Source of the DNA: Persicaria tinctoria
Taxonomy: Eukaryota > Streptophyta > Magnoliopsida > Caryophyllales > Polygonaceae
Length of the DNA stretch: 64,000 nucleotides
Assembly: GCA_037127255.1 (NCBI GenBank)
Contig: JBANSL010000004.1
Span: 71,384,627-71,448,626 of the forward strand
Direction: 5' to 3'
Shown one piece after another: positions 49,814-60,540 of the stretch. Positions within the stretch are counted from its first letter, which is position 1, and each line of letters opens with the position of its first letter. The notes under the pieces are model-generated. The model did not search any database, was not told the DNA's origin, and worked only from the letters and a program-made list of their open reading frames with translations. The position numbers were made by a program, and so were the translations under genes.

Positions 49814-51071
49814 GGTATAACTACATGAGTTAGGCTGCTAACATGGCTGTCGGATTACAAACTGGTGTTCCGTGGGTGATGTGCAAGGAAGATGATGCTC
49901 CTGATCCTGTCGTAAGTGTCCTTCAGTGTGTTGTTTTTATATATCTATCTTGGTTTGTTCATATGAACTTTAATGCTAGATCGAGTTTCAACTCCCCTAC
50001 AATTTGCTTTAATAATTGATTATCATTCTATGACAGATTAATACTTGCAACGGCTTTTACTGTGATGTATTTTATCTGAACAAACTTTATAAGCCGCTAA
50101 TGTGGACAAAGACGGTATGATCTTGTATTGGTTCTTTTTCTCTCTTTACAGAAGTAAAAACCATCAAATGAGATAGATGATTACACACGTGCATTCATGA
50201 ACTATGTACTATTATAACATCTTAGTTTTTATGTATTCGTAACTTGTTCTTAGGGCAAACATTCTCCATCAAAGTACAAATGGTGGTCTGTTGGATTGGT
50301 CAAATGGAATGAGTTAAAAGTTCTATACATCTGTGATATAATAACTTGAAGACTAATACTAATTTTCTCAACAACCTTTGTGCAGGTTTACTGAGTTTGG
50401 AGGACCTATTTACCAAAGGCTATTGCGGGATTTGGCCTTTCAGGTTACTAATTTATACAGATAGGAGGATCCTTTATGAACTACTATATGGTATGTTTTT
50501 TTTAATCGTTTCAGTTATGTGCTGTAAGATTTTGCTGAAACATAACCCAGTACTTGTACCTTCTGAAACAGTACCACGGAGGGACAAACTTTGGGCGGTC
50601 GGCCGAGGTTCTTTTATCACTACGAGCTATGACTATGATGCTCCTCTCGATGAATACGGTGAGAAAAGAAACACCATTTATTAAATTTCAGTAGCATTAT
50701 ACCTTCTTGGAGATGTTTGTCTAGGAAATTGTGATGCTTGAGAACTATCTAACAGTGAACTTAACTATGCTTCTGACTGGATTTATAGGTATGCTTAGGC
50801 AACCAAAGTACAGTCATCTGACGGAGCTTCATAGAGCTATTAAGCTCTGCGAGCATGCCTTGGTTTCAGCTGACCCAGCTGTTACTTCCTTGGGACCCTC
50901 TCAGCAGGTTCTTATCTATTTTGATTCTGATTAATCATAGAAAAGCTCATAGCTCATTAGGTTTCATGTATTTGTTAGTCTTTACTGATTTCATTGAGGG
51001 TAACCTGTGCATTTATGAATTTCATCCAGGCTCATGTATATTATCCCGAAACTGGTAATTGTGCGGCCTTT
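49814..51071 (+). pseudogene. Beta-galactosidase (GH35) gene fragment, captured
   Basis: Six consecutive exon remnants. 49,814-49,911 reads YNYMS, a TAG where Trp is expected, then [20 protein letters not shown]. 50,037-50,114 reads INTCNGFYCDVFYLNKLYKP. 50,386-50,442 reads FTEFGGPIYQRLLRDLAF. About 50,571-50,659 reads YHGGTNFGRSA then, after a 1-nt loss, SFITTSYDYDAPLDEY. 50,788-50,907 reads LRQPKYSHLTELHRAIKLCE then HALVSADPAVTSLG. 51,030-51,071 reads AHVYYPETGNCAAF. This is the TIM-barrel half of plant GH35 cell-wall galactosidases. The segment before YHGG (Arg-Phe-Ile...Tyr-Tyr in the family) is missing, as are the N-terminus with the first catalytic region and all C-terminal domains. Same orientation as RS2Z. 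Confidence 0.88.
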
Positions 51072-51607
51072 CAAACCACGATTCGTGAATATTGATTTTC
51101 ATCCAATACTATTTTTTATCTTCTAGATTCATCCATCCCCCCTCCCCCCTAATGACAGCAAATATGAAATGATAGTTGATTTTCTCACCGGTAATATCAA
51201 CATTTGAAATTTATTCTCGTTTCTTTAGGATATTGCCATGGAGGTTCTATAGTTCTCTGAAGAAGGGTCTCGGACTATATGTATTCTTTCTACTAGCAGT
51301 TCAATTTCTAATTTCACTCTTCACCAACCCTGACCTACGAGGTCAGGTCTATGTTAATGAATGAAAAAGGCACCAAGCTATGGACAATCCTAATCCTTAT
51401 ATTGACTATTTTATGACAGCCCTGATTCTTTGTTCGGGACATGCATTTGCAAGGCTGCTTTAAGATACTTTTGTTGTCCAGATCGTTCATGCCAACCGAG
51501 AATGGAATGCTGAAGAGTAGGGATTGCAATGGTGTTGCCCCAGTAGACTCCAGATATGCACAAAAGCAATTACTACACATCGCCGAACGCACGGCCTCTA
51601 CACCTAG
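51072..51607 (+). other. 3' end of the inner Helitron, noncoding
   Basis: No frame of interest. The last 40 bases hold the terminal stem GCCG/CGGC and CTAG. Parts may be intron of the captured galactosidase. Confidence 0.55.
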
Positions 51608-52221
51608 TAATAGTAAATGAGAAAGAGAATAAGAAAATGAATATAAATAGATCATAAATATTATGGGTTATATATATATATAATGAACGTACCGATGTTA
51701 TCTATAGAATCATCATTTGCTGCATCATCGTTAACATCGTCTTCCTCATTGTCGGCTTCCCAAGTATCTAATCAATTAATTCTAAAGATGGTTGAAATAG
51801 CATGTTGTACATTTGATTTTGATTCCATTTTATCTTTAATACACGTGTTTGTAAATACAAAAATTATGTACGGGAACAATATTTATTTAACTATAGATAT
51901 AGGGCACTGCATTTAAAGAAAGTTGTAAAAACTGATTTTAATTACCTTGATCGATAAATCATGTGGTTATGCTATTGATAGATATTTCTAAGACATAATT
52001 ATTTATCAATAAATCATATCTAACGAAAGTGGATAATTTTTTTATCTTACACATATATTAATATAGTATTCTTGTAAAATTACATTGATCATCCTTAAAG
52101 TACCTGTAGGAGCATTAGGAAGATGTTCATCTAATCTTCGTTTTCTTTTGTTTCTAAGAGCTTCTATTCTCTTTTGTCGATTATGTTGTGTAGCTGCCCT
52201 TCTTTCATCACTTGGAACCAT

Positions 52222-53583
52222 CGTACCTATAACAAAAATACGTACATAATTGTAAGAATCTCATATAATTACATAATTGTTCAAGTTCGGAATATTTAGA
52301 CCACTTTAAACTCTATTCATAGTACGTATAAAAGAAACTACATAAAAGACAATAAAATAATAAAATAATATACCTTATAAACAATCAGCACGTTATATAT
52401 TTCGAGAAGATTATAAAGAAAATTGTAAACAGAGTTGGAAATAACCCACAAGAGCAACAACACAAAGAAGAGAGAAGGGTGAGATAATATTAACAATCTA
52501 AAGTATATATAGGGAAAAATTGAAAAATCTATCCATAATTATATATGGGTAAAATCCCAAAATATATCTATATCTTTCAAATATGGAAAATTTATATCTT
52601 TATCTACAAAAGCGATAGATCTTCAATATAAAAAATTGTGTTTAAACTCTTTCCAATTATATCCATATGTATAAAAAAACTAAGGAAAATATAGTAAAAG
52701 AAATTGTTATGAAAATATTAATCCTGATATTAATAGATTTAGTGTTCATTAAGTTCGTTTTATATGAAAAGTTGACCTTGGTTAATTTCAAATCAACCTT
52801 TCGTTAACTGCGGTCAATGCATGCTCTCTTTTCTTAGAAGCTTTTTGGTATTTATCTCTTTTCTAGATCATGCAATATATATGATTATATGAGGTTGTTT
52901 GATATGTAATATATGGATCGAGTGTCATGTATACAGATAAAATTTTATCTTATAATAATGTTTAAAATTCATTAATATCTTATAAAAATATATCTATATC
53001 TAATGAAATTGAATGTAATTTTATCTTATATATATTGAGTATTTCCAAAATTTGTGATTGGTTCATACAACTAATATCTATATCTAAAGAAATTGGGTTA
53101 AATTTTATCTTATGTATATATAGATGTATTGATTAAATAGGGTTAAAATAAAATTTTAACTTATGCATATATATAATAGATATTGATTATGTATAAAAAT
53201 ATCTAATAAAATCGGGTTTTATCGTATGCATAATAGCACTTTAAAATAATAATCTTAGGAACTTTCATCTGGTTTTGAATTTGATTTGGATCTACGCTGG
53301 ATTCGAACAAAATAAATTCCTACTTTAAGAAGTATGGATTTTGGTATACTAATTATATTATTTAAAATTCGGTAATATCAAACTCAATTATTATTTTTTA
53401 AATATAAATCATAACTATTTTATAACTACCCTATCTAAAATACTATTAGATAGTTTATAAAAATTAATCGTCAAAATAATAAATCAACCATAATCCGCGC
53501 AACAAATTATAATGGAGAAACCTGATATCAAACCAATTTTATGTTTAAATTACATATAAAGACTAAATTAAATATAAATATTG

Positions 53584-53629
<46 letters not shown>

Positions 53630-53657
53630 CAACAATTATTCCTATAAAGTAAAATTG
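52222..53657. other. AT-rich spacer between Rep-helicase and RPA1-like genes
   Basis: Presumed promoter and 5' UTR of the Rep-helicase (minus) and 3' flank of the RPA1-like gene. It contains many TATCTATATCTAATGAAATTG-like phrases and a (TAA)n run of about 50 bp at 53,583-53,633. No frame is supported. Confidence 0.6.
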
Positions 53658-56124
53658 TCATTTCTCTATTTTCACCTTCACTCGATTATCGAATGAAGAG
53701 ACTTCATCTTCTGAGCATTCCTCTCCGCTCTTGGTAGAAGCATCTACATTACTATCATCAGAAACAACGATAGAAGTTTGATAGCGTTTTCTTAAAGTTC
53801 GTTTGCCTTTTCCAGAATTTTGACGACGTTTTCCCAGGCTGAAATTCTCCAATGTCTCTGAGCTACCTTCTTCAACATAATCGCCCTATTTAAAAAAAAA
53901 TTAAGATATTAATAAGTAGATTGCATAGTGTTCAAAACCATCCATATGGATTTAGTACTGAATTTATTGCAATATTTACCTTATCTTTACCAAACTTTTC
54001 TTTAAACTTCTGAATTAGGGATGGATCATCATTGATCTTTAAAATTTTCAAACCACTATTATTGTTGTTGATGGCATATTCATCGATGACTACTTTAAAC
54101 AAAAATACTTTATTTAAAATCGAATCAAAATCTGATGGAATAGCACTGAGTTCAGCATCCTGTATAATGAAAACAACAAATTAATTACAATATTATAAGG
54201 AAAATATTATAATGAAATTAGGATTTTTGATTAATCTATAAATTATACAATAATACTATACCTTTTCGATGGAGTCCAGAATTGACTTCACCGATTTGTG
54301 AATGAGTTGGAAAACTTGGTTTTGGAACATTGTTAACAGTATGTTTCCAGATCTATCGGCAACCCTCAAAACAATTTTGAACCTTTTGTCCAAAAAAATA
54401 TGAGTTAATTTATACATTATAAAAGTAAGTATGGAATTATTTATTTAAGAAATTACCTAGGCTCAGGGTACTGGATTTCTTTGTCACAATTGTTACACCA
54501 AAAACATTCACCATCATGAAAAACTTTCTTCTTGCAGTGTACACATGAATTATAGTACCATCCAAACTCATCGTCTATTCTATGTATTGTAGCGATTGTA
54601 ACAAATGTTCCTTGCTATAGAAAAGAGGGAATAAATAGTTGTAACGATATATATGGATGAAATGCATCATATATATAAAAATAAGAATAGCTTTGAATAT
54701 TGAAATAGAATTAATGCGATATACTAATTATGAGAAATTTACCTCCTTCGCAAGAAGTAAATCATTCAATTCATGGCATGTTTTAAAATCATGCAATTTC
54801 AAGAAATGATCTTCAAGGGAATATGATGGTTGATTTTCAACTTCTAAAAAATCGCCACAATTCGGCTCATTGTCAGGCACATGATACCTAAATTTACGAT
54901 GGATTAGTATTTTTTATATAACTCAATCAAATAATTAAGACGATAATTTAGTTATATAATTTTTATTGAACAAAACACATACCTTTCTTTGAAGTCAACT
55001 ATTTCTGGAATATTTAAATCATCCAAGAATATCAAAGAAGCACTAAAACAATTGGATATATAATTTTTCCCTGCACTCAATTATGTGAATCAGGTTTATA
55101 TTCATATAATAGATATTTTTAAATATATGGAAATAATTTTTTTTATAAAATCAATAAATTATACGGAGTACCATCATAATTATCAATTTTTGCAAATTGA
55201 ATAATAACAACAACTTTATTGTCCATGCGTATGTTCTCATAAGGAATAAGTTGTTCGGCGTATAAATCCCACAAAGTACATTTGATGACATTAGATCTGC
55301 AAACATGTAGATAATGATATCAAACGACAGTTATTTGCCATTGTAACAAAGGTAATTACAAAAGTCTAATATACACCTAATTAAGTTGCAAATATGAAAT
55401 TAAGAGGTACCTTAAATTTGTGATTAAAATACTTCTTCTTTGGTGTAGGCTTCCCCGATGACCAGCAACATTAGTACTCATAGGACCCACCTTCAACACA
55501 ACGCCAATCACATCTATAAAAATAAACAATGTTATTTTAAGCATAACTTTGATGATATGTAAAGAAATAATCTTTAATATTTAACTAAATAAAAAGAATA
55601 ACTTACCAACCATACAACTACGAACAGTATCAGATTTTAGAATTGCATCAAATTCAACGAATTGAAATCCTTTCAGCGGTATTGATGGTTGGTCAATTTT
55701 TTTGAAATAAGCATTTTGGAAGAACATAATACGATGTTTGAATTTACTACAATGTACTTTGACATCATGATCATAAACTGAGAAATTCATGATGTTATAA
55801 GTACATCCTTCTAAGATTTGTTCGACTTTTGATGAATCTTGCTTTCTAATGCTAGCTTGTATTTTAGAACCCTGCAAAATAAGATTATATTGTTAATAAA
55901 CACTAAAATATGTACAAAATTCAAAACAATATCATTGAATTAAAAAACATAACCTTTTCATCCATTAAAATCATTTCAATAGAATGAATTTCATTAGGAT
56001 TTGTAAAACTTGGAGATTTCCATATTCTAAGCACTCGAACCATGACACTCCATCGTATTTTCGTGGTGTTTGTTGAATTTGACTTTAGCTCATCAAGTAA
56101 ATGAAACTTCTTAGTATTTGCCAT
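53658..56124 (-). CDS. RPA1-like (replication protein A 70-kDa) Helitron protein
   Basis: About ten minus-strand exons with consistent GT-AG borders and no visible stop. Exon 1 (56,124-55,954) is MANTKKFHLLDELKS then IRWSVMVRVLRIWKSPSF, the first OB-fold strand pattern. Exon 2 (55,871-55,607) has GSKIQASIRKQDSSKVEQIL and GFQFVEFDAIL. The next exons give DVIGVVLKVGPMSTN, NVIKCTLWDLYAEQLIPYEN (second OB fold) and LEVENQPSYSLEDHFLKLHD. The exon near 54,610-54,470 gives TFVTIATIHRIDDEFGWYY with the zinc-binding cysteines CVHC and CFWCNNC typical of DBD-C. The last exon is basic (GKGKRTLRKRYQ). It would coat single-stranded DNA during rolling-circle transposition. Plant Helitrons commonly carry such genes beside Rep-helicase. 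Exon joins are by eye. Confidence 0.82.
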
Positions 56125-56413
56125 CCTAGAAAAAAAAAAATCAAATATGCATGTTAATTTAATTCAATTCAAAGGTCAAAATACAAAAAACCAAAAAAAA
56201 CTTCTTATTACCTGTCAACGTATCAACTCGACACGGCAAATTTGGATTCGAACTTCAACCGACAAATACTAATTGTTTGAAGCGGCTAGTTAATGTAATA
56301 TTGAAGGTTTGGTGATGTCGGGTAAATAACCTATATATATAGGAACTACAATATTTTATCTTAAACACTTAATTAATTATCTATTTAACATAAAATCTTA
56401 TGAGATATATATC

Positions 56414-56451
<38 letters not shown>

Positions 56452-56984
56452 ATATACCATCGTACATAGAATTTCTACCTAATTTAGATATAAGGTTAAA
56501 TATTATCCATACATATATATATATTTTATATACCATCGTACATAGAATTTCTACCTAATTTAGATATAAGGTTAAATATTAATAATCAACCAGATATTAG
56601 ATAGAATATTTTTTAATTTAAAAAGATAATATATACCATCGTAGATAGAATTTCTACCTTATTTAGATATAAGGTTGGATATTAATAATCAACCAGATAT
56701 TAGATAGATTATTTAATTTAAAAAGATAATATATACCATCGTAGATAGAATCTCTAACTAATTAAATTAAAATATATAAGGCTATATCTATATCTAATTA
56801 GATTGGGTCTAATTATATCTTATAAATATATTAATATATTATATAATAATTTTACCTTATAAAATACCAACCGAACGTGAAATAATTGGGTCTAATTTAA
56901 AGTAGGCCACCGGTGACAATTGTGATCAGAAAGTAGACCGAAAATTGTTATTAAATTATTCCAACCAAAGCCTAAAAAATTGGA
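56125..56984. other. Promoter-side AT-rich region of the RPA1-like gene
   Basis: Contains near-identical segments with ATACCATCGTACATAGAATT and TCTACCTAATTTAGATATAAGG repeated three times or more (56,455-56,760), plus an (AT)n run at 56,417-56,450. No coding sequence. It is probably the 5' flank of the RPA1-like gene. Confidence 0.6.
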
Positions 56985-57220
56985 TCTAATTTTATCTTCT
57001 CCTTTATTATATATAATAGATTTGTTTAATTTTCAAAATATTTGATTGTAATTTTATCTTCTCCTTTATTATATATAATAGATTTGTTTAATTTTCAAAA
57101 TATTTGATTGTTAATTTTCAAAATATTTAATTATTTAATTGACTCACAAAACTACTTTTAAGGAGAAGCCGCCATGTGTCTCAGGCGACTTCTCCTTTAT
57201 TATATATAATAGATAATAGA
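56985..57220 (-). repeat. Three stacked Helitron 5' termini with a subterminal hairpin
   Basis: The segment CTCCTTTATTATATATAATA followed by GAT occurs three times, ending at 57,020, 57,082 and 57,213/57,220. On the minus strand each reads A|TCTATTATATATAATAAAGG, a possible Helitron 5' end. The first two are 62-bp tandem units. Between the second and third is the inverted repeat AAGGAGAAGCCGCC / GGCGACTTCTCCTT (57,160-57,173 and 57,184-57,197). Only the outermost terminus joins the 80-bp array. Confidence 0.75.
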
Positions 57221-57990
57221 TTTGTTACTTAGTATAAGGTTTTATTAGCTACTTATATGAGTTTTCCTCAAAACATAACCTTATAGTATTATAATAAGAA
57301 TTTGTTACTTAGTATAAGGTTTTATTAGCGACTTATATGAGTGTTCCTAAAAACATAACCTCATAGCATTATAATAAGAATTTGTTACTTAGTATAATGT
57401 TTTATTGGCTACTTATATGAGTTTTCCTAAAAACATAACCTTATAGTATTATAATAAGAATTTGTTACTTAGTATAAGTTTTTATTAGTTAATTATATGA
57501 GTTTTCCTCAAAACATAACCATATAGTATTATAATAAGAATTTATTACTTAGTATAAGGTTTTATTAGCTACTTATATGAGTTTTCCTAAAAACATAACC
57601 TTATAGTATCATAATAAGAATTTATTACTTAGTATAAGGTTTTATTAGCTACTTATATGAGTTTTACTCAAAAAATAACCTTATAGTATTATAATAAGAA
57701 TTTATTACTTAGTATATGGGTTTATTATTTACTTATATGAGTTTTCATCAAAAAAATAGACTTATAGTATTGTAATAAGAATTTATTAGTTAATATAAGG
57801 TTTTATTAAACATTTATTTGTCACTTATATCAGTTTTCCTCAAAACATGCTCTTATAGTATTCTAATAAGAATTTATTACTTAATATAATGTTTTATTAA
57901 ACATTTATTAGTCAATTATTTAAGTTTTCCTCCAAACATACCATTATAATATTCTCATAAGAATTTATTAATTAGTTTTTTTTGGTATAA
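57221..57990. repeat. 80-bp tandem array, right half
   Basis: Resumes with TTTGTTACTTAGTATAAGG exactly where the left half stopped. About nine units follow, with those after about 57,720 more divergent. It is the same unit as 38,100-39,139. Confidence 0.92.
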
Positions 57991-58718
57991 ATTTATTAAT
58001 TAGTTAATATATGTTTTTTTCAACACTTATAATTTTTGTATAAAAAAATCCATAGTCATATTTGGGCCCGTGAATGGGCCAATCGGGAAAAGTATAGTCA
58101 TATTTGGGCCCATAATAAATTGAAGCACATTTGAGCTCAACCGTAATAGCAACGGATTTAGCCACATACCGAGTTGTTGCTAAATACACATTTTATTCTA
58201 CGGGCTAATAAGGTAATTGGGCTTACCATTTCTAATGGGCTATTGATCCATGTCGAGCCCATAACATTTGTTCTTCTTTTGTTGGCCACGAATTCAGCTA
58301 CAATTCAAGCCCACTCACCCCATGTCCGACCCGCCTACAATAACCGATCCAAGCCCACTCACCTCGTGTCCATTCCATCGTTGGATTTTGATGCTAAATA
58401 GCCACGGATTTAGCCACGAGGTTGATGTTGTTGCCAAATCCGCATCGAATACAGCCACGAAATAAGCATTCGTAGCTAATGTCGTGGCTAATCACTACTA
58501 TCATCAACTTCTTCAGCCACAAAATCAGCCACGGACATTGTGTTCATTGCTATTAGCAACGAGTTTGATGACGTTGCATTCTTGGGTGACCACCAGTCAC
58601 GAAAATAGCCATAATCAAGAACACTCGTGGCCAATGTCATTGCTATTGGCAACCAAAACAGCGTCGGCTGACATTCGTGGCTAAAAATCCGTAGCTATTT
58701 CCTGTTTTTTTAGTAGCG
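57991..58718. other. Right subterminal region of CACTA element 1
   Basis: From 58,140 it is filled with TAGCCACG, GTGGCTAA and TAGCAACG motifs in both orientations and ends at the TIR. Open frames here are incidental. Confidence 0.7.
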
Positions 58719-59109
58719 AGTGGTCATTTTGATTAACCATTTTTTGCACATAAGAAAAAAAATACATGGATAAATCACCCTCCTATCCCTCTCTCAAGAT
58801 CAAGCATTTTTTCCAAGTCCTGAAATGTGTACTAGCCAGAGCTCATCTCCCACAGTCATTGTCGTCGTCTCTCTGTTCAGAGGTGTATCAAGTATCAACC
58901 AGTCAATCTGCATATCCCAACTTCTTTAATTGTCTTTCTACTACCCTAAGTAAACTTTAAAAAAAAAAAATCTCCACACAAGCAGCACTTCTTCAACGCC
59001 CTAGGATATATGTTCAGACACATTTATAATTAAACACACATCTCACTCCTGTGCTATGTGCATAAAAAAGGACTTTCAAATCATCCAAGAGCTCCAAAAA
59101 GCTTATCCA

Positions 59110-59452
59110 AAAAAATATTTATGTGTGCAGCCCCAGTTTGTTCGAGCACATAATTCGGCCTCTCAATCTCTTCCCACACCAGTTTTGAAGATATCTCATC
59201 ATTACTCGGGCACGTATTCCTGGTCAGTTTAAGAAAAACAAGAAGGATTTACAATCAGATTAGGAAAGATCCTTGTTGATTAGTTCAAACAAATTTAGGA
59301 TTCTTTTTTGTTACCTCAAGCTTTCTGATCAATTCCTTAGCGGTAAGTGCAGATACGATGATACGGTCAGCAGGTGGTGGGATAAAGCCTTCTTCAAAGG
59401 TCTTGCCTATGAATAATAACAAGGAGTCGAAGTATCCATCAACTTTCAAGAG
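59110..59452 (-). pseudogene. LOG-type cytokinin riboside 5'-monophosphate phosphoribohydrolase, C-terminal fragment
   Basis: Exon 59,452-59,315 reads [20 protein letters not shown] then [20 protein letters not shown] and LIRKLE before GTAAC. It matches LOG proteins (VDGYYNSLLxFIDKxVxEGFI...IVSAPTAKELxxKLE). The next exon (59,220-59,110) begins EYVPE and then, after a frame change, continues NDEISSKLVWEEIERPNYV, the LOG tail. The Rossmann core with the PGGxGTxxE motif is absent. Broken and partial. Confidence 0.75.
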
Positions 59453-60012
59453 CCTTCTTTGTGAGTTACAATGAGTGCTGCAGGACTGGGAGATAGAGAG
59501 CTAAGTAGAAACTTGATTACAAAATATACACTGCAAAAGCTATTTTCTTATAAAATCTACTCTGTATTTTCTTGCTACTCACTAGTAAATAGAAAAAATA
59601 AAACTAAAAATTCCATTATGGAGCATAATTTTCCCATTGGGACGGGTTGGGGTAAAAACTGTGTAAGTAATTATGCATATATGAGGACAAGCATATTGTA
59701 CGCTTCTATAATGTGAAACCAATCCGGACCTTGTTTTTGTCACTTTCTGAAAGCACTTGGCTCCAAAGTGATATCCGTTAATGCTGATATTGGTAGGAGC
59801 CATAAGATCTCTATAAACAAGAAGACCATACAAGTGGAGTATGAATTATTCCAATCAGAAAAAAATAAAAATAAAAATAAAGAAGATGAAAGCAAAACAA
59901 TGAAAAGAAAAGCGTATACATGATTTACCTGCAAGATAGAGAACTAATAAGTGTCATCATCAAGAACAAAAATGAGAAAATGATTAATTTGAAGGCTGTG
60001 TAATCTGCAGAC

Positions 60013-60405
60013 CTAACTCATTAGCATGTCTTTGGAGCTAGACCCAGCAACAACAAGAACAATGTTTTTTTTCTTGTCGGCAACAAGCTGATGACTCCGT
60101 TCCAAGCAAAATGGAAAATGGATTGGAACCGAATGGTTCAAGTTGATCTTCGTAGAGCAGCCCGTCGACCCAACTGTTGATTTTAAACCAGAGAGACAAT
60201 TCACTACCCACTTCTCCTTCCTAAAATTCAATGCCCTTTGATTGCACATCCTACTAGATCCCCGGTCTCCATATGAATAAACAACATCTAGTGCTGAATT
60301 CGTGAATATCAACTTGCCATTACAATGGAAAAGCTTCACAAAATCAGCAAAATTGGCTTTATGGAAATTCAACAAGCCTAGTGTTGCCAAAGATAACGGT
60401 TCCAA
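60013..60405 (-). pseudogene. Open frame of 130 codons, unrecognised
   Basis: Starts MEPLSLATLGLLNFHKANF and includes NGKLIFTNSALDVVYSYGDR and ERSHQLVADKKKNIVLVVAG. It lies between the LOG and glutathione-reductase pieces on the same strand and may be coding sequence from another captured gene, possibly unspliced. I do not recognise it, and chance openness is possible. Confidence 0.25.
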
Positions 60406-60456
60406 GCAAAATTCTGAAACTATAGACTAAATTCATACAATAGAAAAATCAAATAC

Positions 60457-60540
60457 CTTAGAGGGAGATCCCTCCTGTAGAAAATGTCAACAGTAACACC
60501 CATCCCATGCCATATTGAAGCAAATTCAACAACGATGTAC
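60457..60540 (-). pseudogene. Glutathione reductase single-exon fragment
   Basis: One 84-bp exon bounded by AG (60,541-60,542) and GT (60,456) reads [20 protein letters not shown] then YRRDLPLR. This matches the segment of plant glutathione reductase at the start of the NADPH-binding domain (YIAVEFAxIWxGMG...DLxxRxxLPLR). The frame is intact, but no neighbouring GR exon was seen, so it is a captured single exon. Confidence 0.75.

Larger units (their letters stand above)
45235..51607 (+). mobile_element. Inner gene-capturing Helitron
   Basis: The 5' end is TCTCTACTACTTTAAAAGAG preceded by A (45,234), a common plant Helitron start. The 3' end has a short stem GCCG-AACGCA-CGGC (51,578-51,591), an 8-nt spacer and CTAG (51,604-51,607), followed by T. 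Length is 6,373 bp. Removing it rejoins an intron of the Rep-helicase gene, with an AG acceptor directly before the TAC GAG TGT codons. It encodes no Rep or helicase. Contents in order: a UTR-like CT-rich leader (45,490-45,960), an antisense repeat-protein fragment, an RS2Z fragment, a MITE and a beta-galactosidase fragment. Confidence 0.8.
39586..52221 (-). pseudogene. Helitron Rep-helicase (HUH endonuclease + PIF1-like helicase), frame broken
   Basis: A multi-exon minus-strand gene. Exon 1 (52,221-52,104) is a basic N-terminus starting MVPSDERRAATQHNRQKRIE. Exon 2 (51,767-51,693) is acidic (EADNEEDDVNDDAANDD). The 45,229-44,808 exon has a Cys motif (YECQSCGALMWYDERINK). The 44,718-43,305 exons carry the Rep domain: LPLQYPLLFPFGEDGY, FITFTCNPKWPEI, and the HUH motif in RGLPHAHILLFLH. 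The Y2 region [11 protein letters not shown] is near 42,290. The helicase part (41,220-39,586) has Walker A GYGGTGKTF, IIWDEAPM, VFGGDFRQILP, LTRNMR and [10 protein letters not shown]...VAISR. Lesions: a frame change near 42,200 (AGATATATCC looks short by one AT) and a deletion with frame change at about 39,990, where roughly 11 conserved residues before DQSAGLCNG are missing. The inner Helitron (45,235-51,607) lies in an intron. Confidence 0.9.
39140..57220 (-). mobile_element. Helitron with Rep-helicase and RPA1-like genes
   Basis: The minus-strand 5' end is TCTATTATCTATTATATATA at 57,220, preceded by A. The 3' end is the hairpin GCCGTGCAAGGCACGG, then GTACTGAA and CTAG at 39,140, followed by T. 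Joining the flanks gives TAATAAGAA|TTTGTTACTTAG, exactly the consensus of the 80-bp repeat, so insertion was between A and T with no loss or duplication. Length is 18,081 bp, or 11,708 bp without the inner Helitron. It carries an RPA1-like gene and a Rep-helicase gene, both on its own sense strand. The Rep-helicase now has frame lesions, so the element is probably no longer self-sufficient. Confidence 0.92.
35589..58718. mobile_element. CACTA element 1, outer host of a four-level nest, TSD AGT
   Basis: The left end is CACTACTAAAAACGCAGG and the right end inverted is CGCTACTAAAAAAACAGG. Both continue AAATAGCTACGGA. AGT is duplicated (35,586-35,588 and 58,719-58,721). Subterminal TAGCCACG and TAGCAACG motifs fill 35,600-36,000 and 58,140-58,700. 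Total length is 23,130 bp, or about 5,049 bp without the Helitron at 39,140-57,220. The element's own content is a SET-protein fragment, an unidentified exon and an 80-bp tandem array. No CACTA transposase is present, so it was mobilised in trans. The right TIR has CG in place of CA at its second base. Confidence 0.88.

Noticed and set aside
47188..51071. RS2Z and beta-galactosidase exons taken as host genes
   Set aside because: Both carry stops or frame loss, lack essential exons, and lie between Helitron termini inside a Helitron gene intron.
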